From contig CAKTDV010000014.1 in the NCBI GenBank assembly GCA_934546745.1, forward strand, positions 1 through 64,000: a DNA stretch of 64,000 bases, given 5' to 3'. Of this stretch, positions 44,241-54,950 are shown piece by piece. The number at the start of each line of letters is the position of its first letter. The stretch's first letter is position 1. The translations under genes and the position numbers were made by a program. The DNA is from an uncultured Desulfovibrio sp. (GTDB taxonomy: Bacteria; Desulfobacterota; Desulfovibrionia; Desulfovibrionales; Desulfovibrionaceae). A model generated the notes under the pieces. It searched no databases. It was given only the letters and a program-made list of their open reading frames with translations, and was not told the origin of the DNA.

Positions 44241-45956
44241 ATGGCAGACAACGCAACCGGGCATGAGAATGAAATTTCCTTCGAAAGTGCCCTTGAAAAC
44301 TACCTCAACCCCGACTTTGGCGACCTCGAGGAAGGCTCCATCGTCAAAGGGGAAATCGTCCGCGTCAATGACGACAATGTCCTGGTGGACGTGAACTTCA
44401 AGTCTGAAGGGCAGATTCCCTCCGCCGAATTCCGCGACGCCGCCGGCAACATTGCCGTAAAGGTGGGCGACAAGGTTGACGTGTACGTGGTGCGCAAGAA
44501 TGAAAACGAAGGCACCATCACTCTCTCCTTTGAGAAAGCCAAGCGCATGCAGGTCTTCGATCAGCTCGAAGACGTGCAGGAGAACAATCGGGTCATCAAA
44601 GGGCACATCGTGCGCCGTATCAAGGGCGGCTATACGGTGGATATCGGCGGCGTCGAGGCGTTTCTGCCCGGTTCGCACGTGGATCTGCGCCCCGTGCCGG
44701 ATATGGATGCCCTGGTGAACCAGGAATTCGAGTTCCGTGTCCTCAAAATCAACCGCCGCCGCAGCAACGTCATCGTGTCGCGGCGCGTGCTGCTTGAGGA
44801 GGAACGCGATTCCAAGCGCCAGGATCTGCTGCGCACCCTCGAAGAGGGCCAGATCGTCAACGGTAAGGCCAAAAACATTACCGAATACGGCGTGTTCGTG
44901 GATCTCGGCGGCCTCGACGGACTCCTGCACATCACCGACATGAGCTGGAAGCGCATCCGGCATCCCAAGGAAATGATCACCATGGGTCAGGATCTGACCC
45001 TGAAAGTGCTCTCCTTCGATCGCGAAAACAACAAGGTCTCCCTCGGTCTGAAGCAGCTCGTGCCCGATCCGTGGCAGGACATCTCCGCCCGCTTCCCCGA
45101 AGGCAGGAAAGTGACCGGCAAGGTGACCAACCTTGTGGACTACGGCGCGTTTGTGGAACTGGAACCCGGCGTGGAAGGCCTGGTGCATATTTCCGAAATG
45201 TCCTGGACCCGCAAGCTGCGTCATCCTTCCCAGATGGTACACACCGGCGACGAGGTGGAAGTCGTCATCCTTGGCGTGGACGGCGAGAAGAAGCGCATCA
45301 GCCTTGGCATGAAGCAGGTGCGTCCCAACCCCTGGGAACTGGTCGCCGAAAAGTATCCTGAAGGCACCGTGCTTGAAGGCGTCATCAAGAACATCACCGA
45401 ATTCGGCATGTTCATCGGCATTGAGGACGGTATTGACGGACTTATTCACGTGTCGGATATTTCCTGGACCAAGAAGGTCCGCCATCCCAACGAAATCTAC
45501 AAGGTGGGCGACACGGTACAGGCCAAGGTGCTGACCGTGGATCAGGAAAACGAAAAGTTCACCCTCGGCATCAAGCAGCTGGTTGACGATCCGTGGGGTC
45601 ATGTGCCCGCGACCTACCCCGTGGGATGCACCGTCAAGGGCGTTGTGACCAATATCACGGACTTCGGCCTCTTTGTTGAGGTGGAAGAAGGCATTGAGGG
45701 GCTCGTGCATGTGTCCGAACTTTCCAGCAAGAAGGTCAAGACGCCTGCCGAAATGTACAAGGAAGGCCAGGAAATTGAAGCCAAGGTCATCCATGTCAGC
45801 GCCGAGGAACGCCGCCTTGGCCTCTCCATCAAGCAGATCAAGGGCGAAGACGACGACCGCCGCAAGCCCAAGGAATTCCATGCCGGCCCCCAGGAAGCCG
45901 GCCAGAGCCTCGGCGATCTGCTGAAGCAGAAGTTTGAGGAAAGCGAAAACGCCTAG
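44241..45956 (+). CDS. rpsA: 30S ribosomal protein S1
   Basis: This 571-residue RNA-binding protein helps the ribosome engage mRNA. It is made of six S1 OB-fold repeats, recognisable by recurring GxVxNITxFGxFVxL and HISEMSW/HVSDISW phrases at about 30, 110, 200, 285, 370 and 455. The repeats carry typical linkers ending KRISLGMKQ, FTLGIKQL and LGLSIKQI. The highly even codon use fits a strongly expressed gene. TTGGAGG lies before the ATG. A strong terminator follows the stop. Confidence 0.97.
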   Translation: MADNATGHENEISFESALENYLNPDFGDLEEGSIVKGEIVRVNDDNVLVDVNFKSEGQIPSAEFRDAAGNIAVKVGDKVDVYVVRKNENEGTITLSFEKAKRMQVFDQLEDVQENNRVIKGHIVRRIKGGYTVDIGGVEAFLPGSHVDLRPVPDMDALVNQEFEFRVLKINRRRSNVIVSRRVLLEEERDSKRQDLLRTLEEGQIVNGKAKNITEYGVFVDLGGLDGLLHITDMSWKRIRHPKEMITMGQDLTLKVLSFDRENNKVSLGLKQLVPDPWQDISARFPEGRKVTGKVTNLVDYGAFVELEPGVEGLVHISEMSWTRKLRHPSQMVHTGDEVEVVILGVDGEKKRISLGMKQVRPNPWELVAEKYPEGTVLEGVIKNITEFGMFIGIEDGIDGLIHVSDISWTKKVRHPNEIYKVGDTVQAKVLTVDQENEKFTLGIKQLVDDPWGHVPATYPVGCTVKGVVTNITDFGLFVEVEEGIEGLVHVSELSSKKVKTPAEMYKEGQEIEAKVIHVSAEERRLGLSIKQIKGEDDDRRKPKEFHAGPQEAGQSLGDLLKQKFEESENA

Positions 45957-45979
45957 TTTTTTTCGCCAGATGATACGGA

Positions 45980-46010
45980 AACGGGACGCTCTTGCGGGCG
46001 TCCCGTTTTT
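45980..46010 (+). terminator. Terminator after rpsA
   Basis: AACGGGACGC and GCGTCCCGTT form a 10-bp stem with an 8-base loop followed by a T run, 24 bases past the rpsA stop codon. Confidence 0.88.
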
Positions 46011-46244
46011 CATCAAAACCTTCTTTGAGGCCTGACGCCTCTCCGAACGTTGCCCACACGCGGTGTTTTTTGCGCCTGTGCGGCGCGGGTGCCCGCGCGC
46101 TGGCGGCGACCGCCTTGACGCGGTGGCATCCGCCGTCTAGAACAGGAAATGCCGCGCTCATGCGGGCAATGCTCTTTGCGGCCCCGTCGGCCCCGCCGCG
46201 GCGCCGCGCTCCACAACCTTTCAAGACAACAGCGAGGGCACGCC

Positions 46245-47459
<1,215 letters not shown>

Positions 47460-47539
47460 ATATTTACAGGGGCCCTGCCGTTCCGCCTTCCGCGCTGTGG
47501 ATGGCGCGGGATGCGGAACGGCATCCCCCGCAACGTGCT

Positions 47540-48790
47540 ATGGACTATCTGCAACTGCTTCAGGATGCCGCGCGCGTCCCTTCGCCCTGCTTTGTCATCG
47601 ACGCGCCGCGTCTTGCCGCCAACGCCGCCATTTTGCGAAAGGTGCAGGAGCGAAGCGGCGCGCGTATCCTGCTGGCCCTCAAGGGCTTTGCCGCCTGGGC
47701 CATCTTTCCCCGGCTGACGCGCGATCCCGCGCATGGCGGCCAGGGGCCGCTGTACGGCGTCTGTGCCAGCTCCGTGGACGAAGCCCGCCTCGGCCGCGAA
47801 TGTTTCGGCGGCGAGGTGCACGCCTTTGCCGCGGCATGGAGCGATGGGGAAATGACCGAACTGCTGTCGCTGGCGGATCATATCACCTTCAACTCCATGG
47901 CGCAGTGGCAACGTTTCGCGCCACGGATCGCCGCCCACAATGCCGCCGCCAAGGCCAAAGGAACAGGCATAGTAACCTGCGGCCTGCGCATCAATCCCGA
48001 ACACTCGGAAGGGGCCGTCGCCATATACAACCCCTGTTCGCCGGGTTCCCGTCTGGGCATACGCGCGCGTCATATGCCCGCGCAACTGCCTGAGGGTCTC
48101 ACCGGCCTGCACTGGCATACCCTGTGCGAACAGGATGCCGGCGCGGCGGCCCGCACCGTGGAGGCCGTGGAAGAAAAGTTTGCGTCCTTCCTGCGGACCT
48201 GCCGCTGGCTGAACATGGGCGGCGGCCACCACATCACCAGACCCGGCTATGGTATCGATCTGCTTTGCCGCACCATCGGCCGCCTCCGGTCCGCCTATGC
48301 CGATCGCGTCTATCTGGAACCCGGCGAAGCCGTGGCGCTCAATGCCGGCTGGCTTACGGCGACCGTGCTGGATATCGTGGAGGCCGATATGCCCATCGCC
48401 ATTCTGGACACCTCCGCCGCCTGTCATATGCCTGACGTACTGGAAATGCCGTACCGTCCCAACGTGATGACGCAGGAAAACGGCCGCTGGCACATGGCGG
48501 GACATCCCGGGGAAAACGCGTGGACCTGCCGCCTTGCCGGAAAATCCTGCCTTGCAGGAGACGTCATCGGCGAATACGCCTTTGCCGCGCCCCTTGAGCC
48601 AGGCCAGCGCCTGCTTTTTGCCGACATGGCTATTTACAGCATGGTCAAAACGACCACCTTCAACGGTTTGCGTCTGCCCTCCATCGGCATACTGGATGCC
48701 TGCGCAACCGCTCCCGATCCGCTGGCTTCCGCTTCCTTCACGCTCCTGAGATGCTTTGGCTACGAAGACTTCAAATGCCGCCTTTCGTAA
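47540..48790 (+). CDS. nspC: Carboxynorspermidine decarboxylase
   Basis: This PLP enzyme of about 416 residues, of the fold-type III group IV decarboxylases, removes CO2 from carboxy(nor)spermidine to give (nor)spermidine. It has the PLP lysine in LLALKGFAAW, the glycine loop WLNMGGGHHITRPGY and the substrate-binding cysteine and aspartate region LDTSAACHMPDVLEMPY. The carboxy(nor)spermidine dehydrogenase gene ends 80 bases upstream. I chose the ATG at 47540; an in-frame ATG at 47501 is also possible because neither has a strong ribosome-binding site. Confidence 0.93.
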   Translation: MDYLQLLQDAARVPSPCFVIDAPRLAANAAILRKVQERSGARILLALKGFAAWAIFPRLTRDPAHGGQGPLYGVCASSVDEARLGRECFGGEVHAFAAAWSDGEMTELLSLADHITFNSMAQWQRFAPRIAAHNAAAKAKGTGIVTCGLRINPEHSEGAVAIYNPCSPGSRLGIRARHMPAQLPEGLTGLHWHTLCEQDAGAAARTVEAVEEKFASFLRTCRWLNMGGGHHITRPGYGIDLLCRTIGRLRSAYADRVYLEPGEAVALNAGWLTATVLDIVEADMPIAILDTSAACHMPDVLEMPYRPNVMTQENGRWHMAGHPGENAWTCRLAGKSCLAGDVIGEYAFAAPLEPGQRLLFADMAIYSMVKTTTFNGLRLPSIGILDACATAPDPLASASFTLLRCFGYEDFKCRLS

Positions 48791-48927
48791 CGTTTTGCCG
48801 CTTTCCGGCGGTATCCTGATTTTATTGTTGCTATTTTTTACAAAAACGTGCTACACATGTTCCCGCATATGCGCCTCGGGCCCGTGGCCCGTTTCACGTT
48901 ACCCGCAACCGTCAGGAGAAAACCGCC

Positions 48928-49698
48928 ATGTGGAAAACAGGCTGCGCCGCACTGGCTCTGCTGCTTTGCGCCGCCACACAGGCTGACGCGCATTTCGGCA
49001 TGATCATTCCCTCCTCTTCCACCGTCATGGAAAAAAAGGACGCATCCCTGAAGCTGGAGCTTTCCTTTTCCCATCCCAGAGAGATGCAGGGCATGGACAT
49101 GGCCGCCCCCAAAGGCTTCAGCGTCACCGTGGGGAGAAAAACAGAGGATCTCAAAAGCCTGCTTACTGCCACGAAACTCATGGGGCATCAGGCGTGGCAG
49201 GCTGCCTATACGTTGAAAAAACCCGGCGTCTACCAGTTCGCGCTGGAACCGGCGCCCTATTTTGAACCCGCCGAAGACTGTTATATTCTGCACTATACCA
49301 AAACCGTCGTGGCGGCGTTTGGCGAAGAGGAAGGCTGGGATGAGCCTCTGGGGCTGAAAACGGAAATCGCGCCCTTGACGCGCCCCTTTGCCAATTATGC
49401 GGGCAACGTCTTTCAGGGGCGTGTGCTGCTGGATGGCAAGCCTGTTCCCGGCGCGATCGTCGAGGTGGAATGCTATGACAGGGACCGGCGACAGACGCCG
49501 CCCAATGCCTATTTCGTGACACAGACCGTCAAAGCCGATGACAACGGCGTTTTTTCCTACAGCGTACCGTGGGCCGGATGGTGGGGCTTTGCCGCGCTGA
49601 ACACCGCCGCTGAAAAAATGGACTACAAGGGAACCCCCAAGAATGTGGAACTCGGGGCCGTCCTCTGGATGGAATTCGTCGCGCCTCACGGCAAATAG
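48928..49698 (+). CDS. NikK-like periplasmic protein of a nickel ECF transporter (DUF4198)
   Basis: This 256-residue secreted protein has a signal peptide (MWKTGCAALALLLCAATQADAHF) ending in AHF, so a histidine lies at or near the mature N-terminus, as in DUF4198 metal-handling proteins. The body has the two-domain DUF4198 pattern (HFGMIIPSSS, KPGVYQF, GRVLLDGKPVPGAIVEVEC, DDNGVFSYSVPWAGWWGF). It opens the nik gene set and probably captures Ni2+ or assists the membrane permease. It ends with ALWMEF-like residues. AGGAGA precedes the ATG. Confidence 0.85.
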   Translation: MWKTGCAALALLLCAATQADAHFGMIIPSSSTVMEKKDASLKLELSFSHPREMQGMDMAAPKGFSVTVGRKTEDLKSLLTATKLMGHQAWQAAYTLKKPGVYQFALEPAPYFEPAEDCYILHYTKTVVAAFGEEEGWDEPLGLKTEIAPLTRPFANYAGNVFQGRVLLDGKPVPGAIVEVECYDRDRRQTPPNAYFVTQTVKADDNGVFSYSVPWAGWWGFAALNTAAEKMDYKGTPKNVELGAVLWMEFVAPHGK

Positions 49699-49769
49699 CG
49701 CGGATTCACGCTGAAAACGCGGCCGTTCCGGTGAACGCTGGGGCGGCCGCCCACGCATACGGGGAAACC

Positions 49770-50405
49770 ATGCATATTGCGGAAGGCGTTCTTTCACCCG
49801 CCGTCCTTGGGACGGGAGCGGTTCTGGCCGTAGCCGGCATGGCGCTGGGTTTGCGCAGACTGGCCTATGACCGCCTGATCGAGGCGGGCATTCTTTCAGC
49901 CGCGTTCTTCGTGGGATCGCTTGTCCATATTCCGATCGGCCTTACCAGTGCGCATCTTGTCCTCAACGGGCTGGTGGGCGTGCTGCTGGGCTGGGCGGCG
50001 TTTCCTTCCATCTTTGTGGCGCTGCTGCTGCAGGCCCTGCTTTTCCAGTTCGGCGGCATTACGGTGCTGGGCGTCAACACCTTCACCATGGGTTTTGCCA
50101 GCGTTCTGTCATGGTACGCCTACAGGGGCGTCAAACGCCTCTTTCCCGGCGCGGCCGGCCTGCGTGCGGCAGCCTTTTGCGGCGGTCTGCTCGGCGTGGC
50201 GCTGTCGGCCGTACTGACGGCGCTGGCCCTGGCGTTTACGGATGAGGGGTTTCAGACAGCCGCAAAACTCCTGCTGGCCGCACATGCCCCCATCATGCTG
50301 CTGGAAGGGCTGATAACAATGTTGACGGTCTCCTTCATTGCGCGTGTGCGTCCTGAAATGCTGCGCATGCCGCTTGAGGAGGAAACCCGGAGTCATAACG
50401 CATGA
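49770..50405 (+). CDS. NikM/CbiM-type substrate-specificity component
   Basis: This 211-residue membrane protein is the S-component that binds Ni2+ (or Co2+) and delivers it inward. It begins MHIAEGVLSP, where the N-terminal methionine amine and His2 are part of the metal site in known NikM. Six or seven membrane segments follow, with LVHIPIGLTSAHLVLNGLVG and the central FQFGGITVLGVNTFTMG hallmark. The ATG at 49770 gives this N-terminus exactly. Its end overlaps the next gene by four bases (ATGA). The flanking NikK- and NikL-like genes favour nickel over cobalt. Confidence 0.9.
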   Translation: MHIAEGVLSPAVLGTGAVLAVAGMALGLRRLAYDRLIEAGILSAAFFVGSLVHIPIGLTSAHLVLNGLVGVLLGWAAFPSIFVALLLQALLFQFGGITVLGVNTFTMGFASVLSWYAYRGVKRLFPGAAGLRAAAFCGGLLGVALSAVLTALALAFTDEGFQTAAKLLLAAHAPIMLLEGLITMLTVSFIARVRPEMLRMPLEEETRSHNA

Positions 50406-51028
50406 ACACCCTTTCCGCTATAGTTGTCCGCAGCGGTGCTCCCGTTCTGACGTTCGCCGTTCTATGCCTGCTACTGTGCGCCAGCGCCGCCCAGGCGCAC
50501 CGTGTCAACATCTTCGCCTGGCTGGAAGGGGATACCGTCGTGACGGAATGCTCTTTTCGCCGTAACGCGCCGGTCAAGGGAGGCAGCGTCACCGTCTTTG
50601 ACGATACCGACGGGACGGAGCTTCTGCGGGGCACGACGGATGACAACGGCAGATTTGCCTTTCCCGTGCCTCGGGCCGCCCGAAACGGGCACGGCCTTTC
50701 CCTTCGCATCAATGCCGGAGAAGGGCATCAGAATGAATGGCACATGGAGGCCGCCGAATTTGCAACATTTCTCCCCGCCGCCGCACAGCCCCGGAATACC
50801 ACACCGCCGCCCGTGCCGGCAGCGGCTGGGGAACACGCCTTCACACTGACGCGGGAAGAACTGGACGCGGCTCTTCATACCGCGCTGGAACGTCAGCTCG
50901 GCCCCATACGCCGGGAACTGGCGGAACGGAGGGATGAAGGCCCCCGCCCGCAAGATATCATCGGTGGCCTGGGCTGGATCATGGGACTGGTGGGCATAGG
51001 ACTGTACTTTGCCCGCCGCCGTCCGTAA
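50402..51028 (+). CDS. NikL-like accessory protein
   Basis: This 208-residue protein has a signal anchor (TFAVLCLLLCASAAQAH), an N-terminal HRVNIFAWLEGDTVVTECSF stretch with a histidine right after the signal, a carboxypeptidase-regulatory-like barrel (VKGGSVTVFDDTDGTELL, TTDDNGRFAFPVP) and a C-terminal membrane helix followed by ARRRP. This matches NikL, the periplasmically exposed component that replaces CbiN/NikN in some nickel ECF transporters. A proline-rich, coiled linker lies between. The gene overlaps nikM at its start. Confidence 0.82.
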   Translation: MNTLSAIVVRSGAPVLTFAVLCLLLCASAAQAHRVNIFAWLEGDTVVTECSFRRNAPVKGGSVTVFDDTDGTELLRGTTDDNGRFAFPVPRAARNGHGLSLRINAGEGHQNEWHMEAAEFATFLPAAAQPRNTTPPPVPAAAGEHAFTLTREELDAALHTALERQLGPIRRELAERRDEGPRPQDIIGGLGWIMGLVGIGLYFARRRP

Positions 51029-51037
51029 CATGCGTCC

Positions 51038-51796
51038 ATGTTTGATCAACCCTTCGTACGCCCCTCCTTTCTCCGTCGGCGTGACCCGCGTCTGCGCCTG
51101 TTGCTGACGGTAGCGCTGGCCGCGACGCTGGCGCCGCTGCAACAGATGACGTCCGCCGCTCTGGGGCTGGCGCTGGGGATCGGCCTGCTGATCCTTGCCC
51201 GTCCTCCGCTGCGGCCCCTGATCCGCCGTCTGGCCGCCGTCAACGTCTTTATTCTTTTTCTCTGGCTGGTGACGCCGTTGACAACGCCGGGGACGCCTCT
51301 CTGGCAATGGCACTTTCTGCGCATCAGCGCCGAAGGCGTCCACCTTTCCCTGCTGGTGACGCTCAAATCCAACGCCCTCGTCTGCGCCTTCCTTGCCCTT
51401 GCCGGCACCATGCCGCCCTCGGAACTCGGATACGCGCTGGAACGTCTGCGCTGCCCCGGCAAGCTTGTTTTTCTTTTCCTGTTTACAGGCCGGTATATTC
51501 ACCTGCTGGCCGGGGAATGGGAGGCGCTCATGACAGCGGCGCGCCTGCGCGGCTTTCGCGCATGCAGCTCCATGCACACGTACCGCACCCTCGCCTCGCT
51601 GCTGGGCCTGCTGCTGGTACGCGCCCATGAACGCGCCCAGCGCACACGCGAAGCCATGCTGTTGCGCGGCTTTGCCGGGCGGTTCCGCTCCGTAGCCTGT
51701 TTTTCCGTGGGAAGAACCGACATTCTTCTTGCTTTGGGACTTCTGCTCTGTCTGGCGGGCCTCCTCTGGACAGAATATGGGGGAGCTGGAGTATGA
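51038..51796 (+). CDS. NikQ/CbiQ-type energy-coupling transmembrane protein (T-component)
   Basis: This 252-residue EcfT-type protein couples the ATPase to the specificity component. It has five to six membrane segments and the two coupling motifs near the C-terminal half, ALMTAARLRGFRA and EAMLLRGFAGRF (A-R-G type). Length fits the CbiQ/NikQ group. It starts 9 bases after nikL and its end overlaps the nikO start by four bases. Confidence 0.9.
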   Translation: MFDQPFVRPSFLRRRDPRLRLLLTVALAATLAPLQQMTSAALGLALGIGLLILARPPLRPLIRRLAAVNVFILFLWLVTPLTTPGTPLWQWHFLRISAEGVHLSLLVTLKSNALVCAFLALAGTMPPSELGYALERLRCPGKLVFLFLFTGRYIHLLAGEWEALMTAARLRGFRACSSMHTYRTLASLLGLLLVRAHERAQRTREAMLLRGFAGRFRSVACFSVGRTDILLALGLLLCLAGLLWTEYGGAGV

Positions 51797-52557
51797 ATCC
51801 GCCGCACGACGCTACCATATTCAGCCTTGATCATGTCTCTGTGTCCTACGGGGATGACGCCAGCGCGCATCCCGTACTGGAAGATGTCGATTTTTCTCTT
51901 GCCAAGGGCCAGCGTATCGGCCTGTACGGCCCCAACGGCAGCGGCAAGACAACGCTGTTCCGCTGCATCACGGGACTGTTGCGGCCGAGACGGGGAACCG
52001 TCCGCTTTCACGGGCGGGAACTGCGCCAGGAAAGGGATTTCCATGCGCTGCGCTGCAAGGTAGGCTTTGTCCTCCAGCACGCTGACGATCAGCTTTTCTT
52101 CCCCACCGTCCTCGAAGACGTGGCCTTCGGGCCTCTCAATCTGGGGCGTTCTCCCGGCGAAGCGCGGGAAGAGGCACTGCAAACCATACGCGCCCTGGGC
52201 CTTGAGGGATTTGAGGATCGCCTGACACACCGCTTGTCTGGCGGCGAAAAAAAGCTGGTCTCACTGGCGGCGGTCCTTGCCATGCGCCCGGAAGCCCTGC
52301 TGCTGGACGAACCCACCAACGGACTGGATCCTGAAGCCCGGCAACGCCTCGCCGCCATCCTGCGCGGGCTGCCTACGGCGCGTATCGTCATTTCCCATGA
52401 CTGGGATTTTCTTTCCCTCGTGTGTGACACCTCCATGACCATCAAGGCCGGTCGCCTGATGCCCCGCTCCCCGCATTTTCCGCACAGCCATACCCATATG
52501 CATCCTCGCGGTAACGAGGCGCACGGACACCCCGGAATAGACAGAGACGGGATGTGA
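51793..52557 (+). CDS. NikO/CbiO-type ECF transporter ATPase with His-rich C-terminus
   Basis: This 254-residue ATPase drives the nickel/cobalt ECF transporter. It has Walker A GPNGSGKTT, Q-loop VLQHADDQLFF (typical of ECF ATPases), signature LSGGEKKLVSLAAVLA, Walker B LLLDEPTNGLD and the switch histidine in IVISHDWDFLS. The last 32 residues are rich in histidine (HFPHSHTHMHPRGNEAHGHP), a tail common in Ni/Co proteins. It is the last gene of the nik set. Confidence 0.92.
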   Translation: MNPPHDATIFSLDHVSVSYGDDASAHPVLEDVDFSLAKGQRIGLYGPNGSGKTTLFRCITGLLRPRRGTVRFHGRELRQERDFHALRCKVGFVLQHADDQLFFPTVLEDVAFGPLNLGRSPGEAREEALQTIRALGLEGFEDRLTHRLSGGEKKLVSLAAVLAMRPEALLLDEPTNGLDPEARQRLAAILRGLPTARIVISHDWDFLSLVCDTSMTIKAGRLMPRSPHFPHSHTHMHPRGNEAHGHPGIDRDGM

Positions 52558-52680
52558 GGCACGCGGCAATAAAAAGCACGGTATTCTAAAAAAGAGTGAC
52601 TTTTTGCGGGGAACGGACTACGCTGGGGCTGTCCGCAACAGAATACTCTCCAAAGGATGAAAACCCCTGAGGTGGCCGTC

Positions 52681-53559
52681 ATGCTGTTTCCCGTTTCCGG
52701 CGTTGAATGTTCACCCATCGTGCCTTTTGCCGCGGCTCTGCTCATTTCCTTTGCCACGTCCATGGCGGGCGTCTCCGGCGCGTTTCTGCTGCTGCCTTTT
52801 CAGATGAGCGTTCTGGGGTATACGTCGCCGGGTGTCAGCGCGACAAATCATCTTTTCAATATACTGGCCTGTCCCGGCGGCGTCTGGCGATTCTGGCGGG
52901 AAGGGCGCCTCCTCTGGCCGCTGGCCGGCATCATCCTGAAAGGGACGTTGCCGGGCGCGCTGCTGGGAGCCGTGCTGCGCGTCTACTGGCTGCCCGATCC
53001 GCGCGGCTTCAAATTTTTCGCGGGCCTTCTGTTGCTTGTTACCGGCTGGCGTTTCCTGGGTGTGCTGCGGCGCGGCGGAGCGAGCTCACGAAAACCACCC
53101 GCGGGGGCGATGCCGCGTGTGCTGCGGGACTCGCCGGGTGAACTCCGTTTCGCCTATGACGACAAGGAATACGGCATATCCCGCCGTTCCCTGTGGCTGC
53201 TCTGTCTGGGCATCGGTCTGGCGGGCGGCATGTACGGCGTGGGCGGTGGCTCGCTGCTTTCTCCCTTTCTGACAGTCTTCTTCCATCTGCCCGTACATGC
53301 CACGGCGGGGGCCGTCCTGCTCGGTACGCTGGGCACATCCCTGTTCGGCGTCCTGGGTTTTGTCCTTCTTTCCGGCTTCGTCGAGACAGCGGCCCCGGAC
53401 TGGCTGCTTGGCCTGTCTTTTGGGCTGGGGGGGATGTGCGGCATGTATCTGGGAGCGCGCTGTCAAAAATATGTTTCCAGCCGGGCCATCGGCTGGGGGC
53501 TGGCCGCTATTTTGCTCTTTACAGCCATTCGCTATCTGGGCCAAAGTCTCTGGGCCTGA
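52681..53559 (+). CDS. TauE/SafE (TSUP) family sulfite/sulfonate exporter-like permease
   Basis: This protein of about 292 residues has eight hydrophobic segments and the two TSUP repeat signatures: ISFATSMAGVSGAFLLLPFQ near the N-terminus and GIGLAGGMYGVGGGSLLSPF in the second half. Family members export sulfite, sulfoacetate or related sulfur anions. In a sulfite or sulfate reducer this would fit anion efflux or uptake, but the direction cannot be read from sequence. I prefer the ATG at 52681 because GAGG lies 8 bases upstream; an in-frame ATG at 52657 lacks proper spacing. It is not clearly linked to the nik genes 120 bases upstream. Confidence 0.88.
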   Translation: MLFPVSGVECSPIVPFAAALLISFATSMAGVSGAFLLLPFQMSVLGYTSPGVSATNHLFNILACPGGVWRFWREGRLLWPLAGIILKGTLPGALLGAVLRVYWLPDPRGFKFFAGLLLLVTGWRFLGVLRRGGASSRKPPAGAMPRVLRDSPGELRFAYDDKEYGISRRSLWLLCLGIGLAGGMYGVGGGSLLSPFLTVFFHLPVHATAGAVLLGTLGTSLFGVLGFVLLSGFVETAAPDWLLGLSFGLGGMCGMYLGARCQKYVSSRAIGWGLAAILLFTAIRYLGQSLWA

Positions 53560-53942
53560 CAGGGTATTCCTCCGCTCCGCCGAAATCCGTTCCAGCGCGG
53601 CACAGGAAAGCCTGTTCCTTGCAAAATTTTTCAAGCTCAAAAGCGCCGCTGTCCGCGCACGGCGTTTTTCCTTGTGCCCAGGCGCGGGTGGCCGCTCCAG
53701 CGCCTTGCCAAAACGGTGCGCGGGTGAAAGGATGTCCCGCAAAGGGGCTCCCATGTTTCCATCCGCGTCCGTCCCATCCGCCGGCTGCCACCGCATCCGT
53801 CAGCCCGCGGTGTTCGCGTTGCCGTGCGGCCGGCCTCTCCCTGAAGGGAGACCCTACGGAAAAGGGTTTCACCGGATTGCCCGGTGTGTCAGGAAGCGCT
53901 TTCCCCCTGAAGGGGAGGTTTCAGACCACAAAGGAAATTTTG
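53560..53942. other. 383-bp intergenic region before murI
   Basis: No gene is supported; the open frames crossing it lack ribosome-binding sites and family motifs. It contains two short hairpins, CTCCCTGAAGGGAG near 53837 and TCCCCCTGAAGGGGA near 53905. I see no convincing promoter or terminator. Confidence 0.4.
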
Positions 53943-54767
53943 ATGAGCCTTGACGCCCACATGCCCATTGGACTGTTCGATTCCGGGATCGGCGGCCTGA
54001 CTGTGCTGCACGCGCTGCGCCGCCGCCTGCCGGGGGAGGACCTGATCTACCTGGGCGATACCGCCCGCCTCCCCTACGGAACCAAGGGAAGAGAAACCAT
54101 CATCCGCTATTCCCGGCACGCCACGCAAAAACTGGTGGATTCGGGCATCAAGATGCTTGTCATTGCCTGCAATACGGCAACCTCCGCCGCCCTGCCCACA
54201 CTGCGGGAACAGTTTGCGCCGCTGCCGGTCATGGGCGTTGTGGAGCCGGGAGCCGCCGCCGCTGTCGCCGCCAGCCGCAACAAGCGCATCGTCATCGCGG
54301 CCACGGAAGCGACCATTGCGGGCAACGCCTATCAGGAGGCCATCCGCCGCCGCTGTCCCGAAGCGACGGCCATCGGGCAGGCATGTACACTTTTTGTGCC
54401 TCTTGCGGAAGAAGGCTGGACCGACGGCCCTATTGCCGAGGGCGTCGCCGCGCGCTACCTGCAAACAATTTTTTCCGAAGGCTCGGAAAAGCCGGATACG
54501 CTGCTCCTGGGCTGCACCCATTTTCCGCTGTTCACAAAAGCCCTGCGCCATGTCGTCGGCCCGGATGTACACATTGTCGATTCCGCGGCGACGACCGCTC
54601 AGGCCGTTGAGAGGGAGCTGCAACGCCTCCGCCTGCTCCAGGATTGCGGGCGGCGGGGCGCGTCCCGCTTTCTCGTGACGGATAATCCCGCGCGCTTCAT
54701 GCGTGCGGGAGGCTACTTCCTTGGCGAGGAACCGCGCGGGAACGACGTCACCCTGATTGATCTCTAG
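53943..54767 (+). CDS. murI: Glutamate racemase
   Basis: This 274-residue cofactor-independent racemase makes D-glutamate for peptidoglycan. The two catalytic cysteines are present in VIACNTATSAALP (about 75) and LLGCTHFPL (about 186). It also has IGLFDSGIGGLTVL, GDTARLPYGTK and PVMGVVEPG. AAAGGAA precedes the ATG at 53943. It stands alone between two non-coding regions. Confidence 0.97.
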   Translation: MSLDAHMPIGLFDSGIGGLTVLHALRRRLPGEDLIYLGDTARLPYGTKGRETIIRYSRHATQKLVDSGIKMLVIACNTATSAALPTLREQFAPLPVMGVVEPGAAAAVAASRNKRIVIAATEATIAGNAYQEAIRRRCPEATAIGQACTLFVPLAEEGWTDGPIAEGVAARYLQTIFSEGSEKPDTLLLGCTHFPLFTKALRHVVGPDVHIVDSAATTAQAVERELQRLRLLQDCGRRGASRFLVTDNPARFMRAGGYFLGEEPRGNDVTLIDL

Positions 54768-54858
54768 CACGGCGATGCCACCAAGGGATAGCCGCGGCGG
54801 TTTCCTGCCGCGGGGTGCGCTTTGCTGACGCGGGAGAGCGGCAATGCCGAAGCAAGCA

Positions 54859-54887
54859 TTGACATGCTCGCCGCCCTTACATAAGTA
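54859..54887 (+). promoter_or_regulatory. Promoter of the HU gene
   Basis: A perfect TTGACA (-35) at 54859-54864 is followed 17 bases later by TAAGTA, a weak -10, with several TATA-like alternatives nearby. It lies about 65 bases before the HU start codon. Confidence 0.5.
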
Positions 54888-54950
54888 TACGTGATGTCAG
54901 TCATTCAGGCGACTGCACGGCTTCCTGAAAAACCCAGACGGAGACTTATC

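Noticed and set aside
44196..46016. 606-codon minus-strand frame opposite rpsA
   Set aside because: It mirrors the repeated S1 domains; the apparent repeats arise from the real gene on the plus strand.
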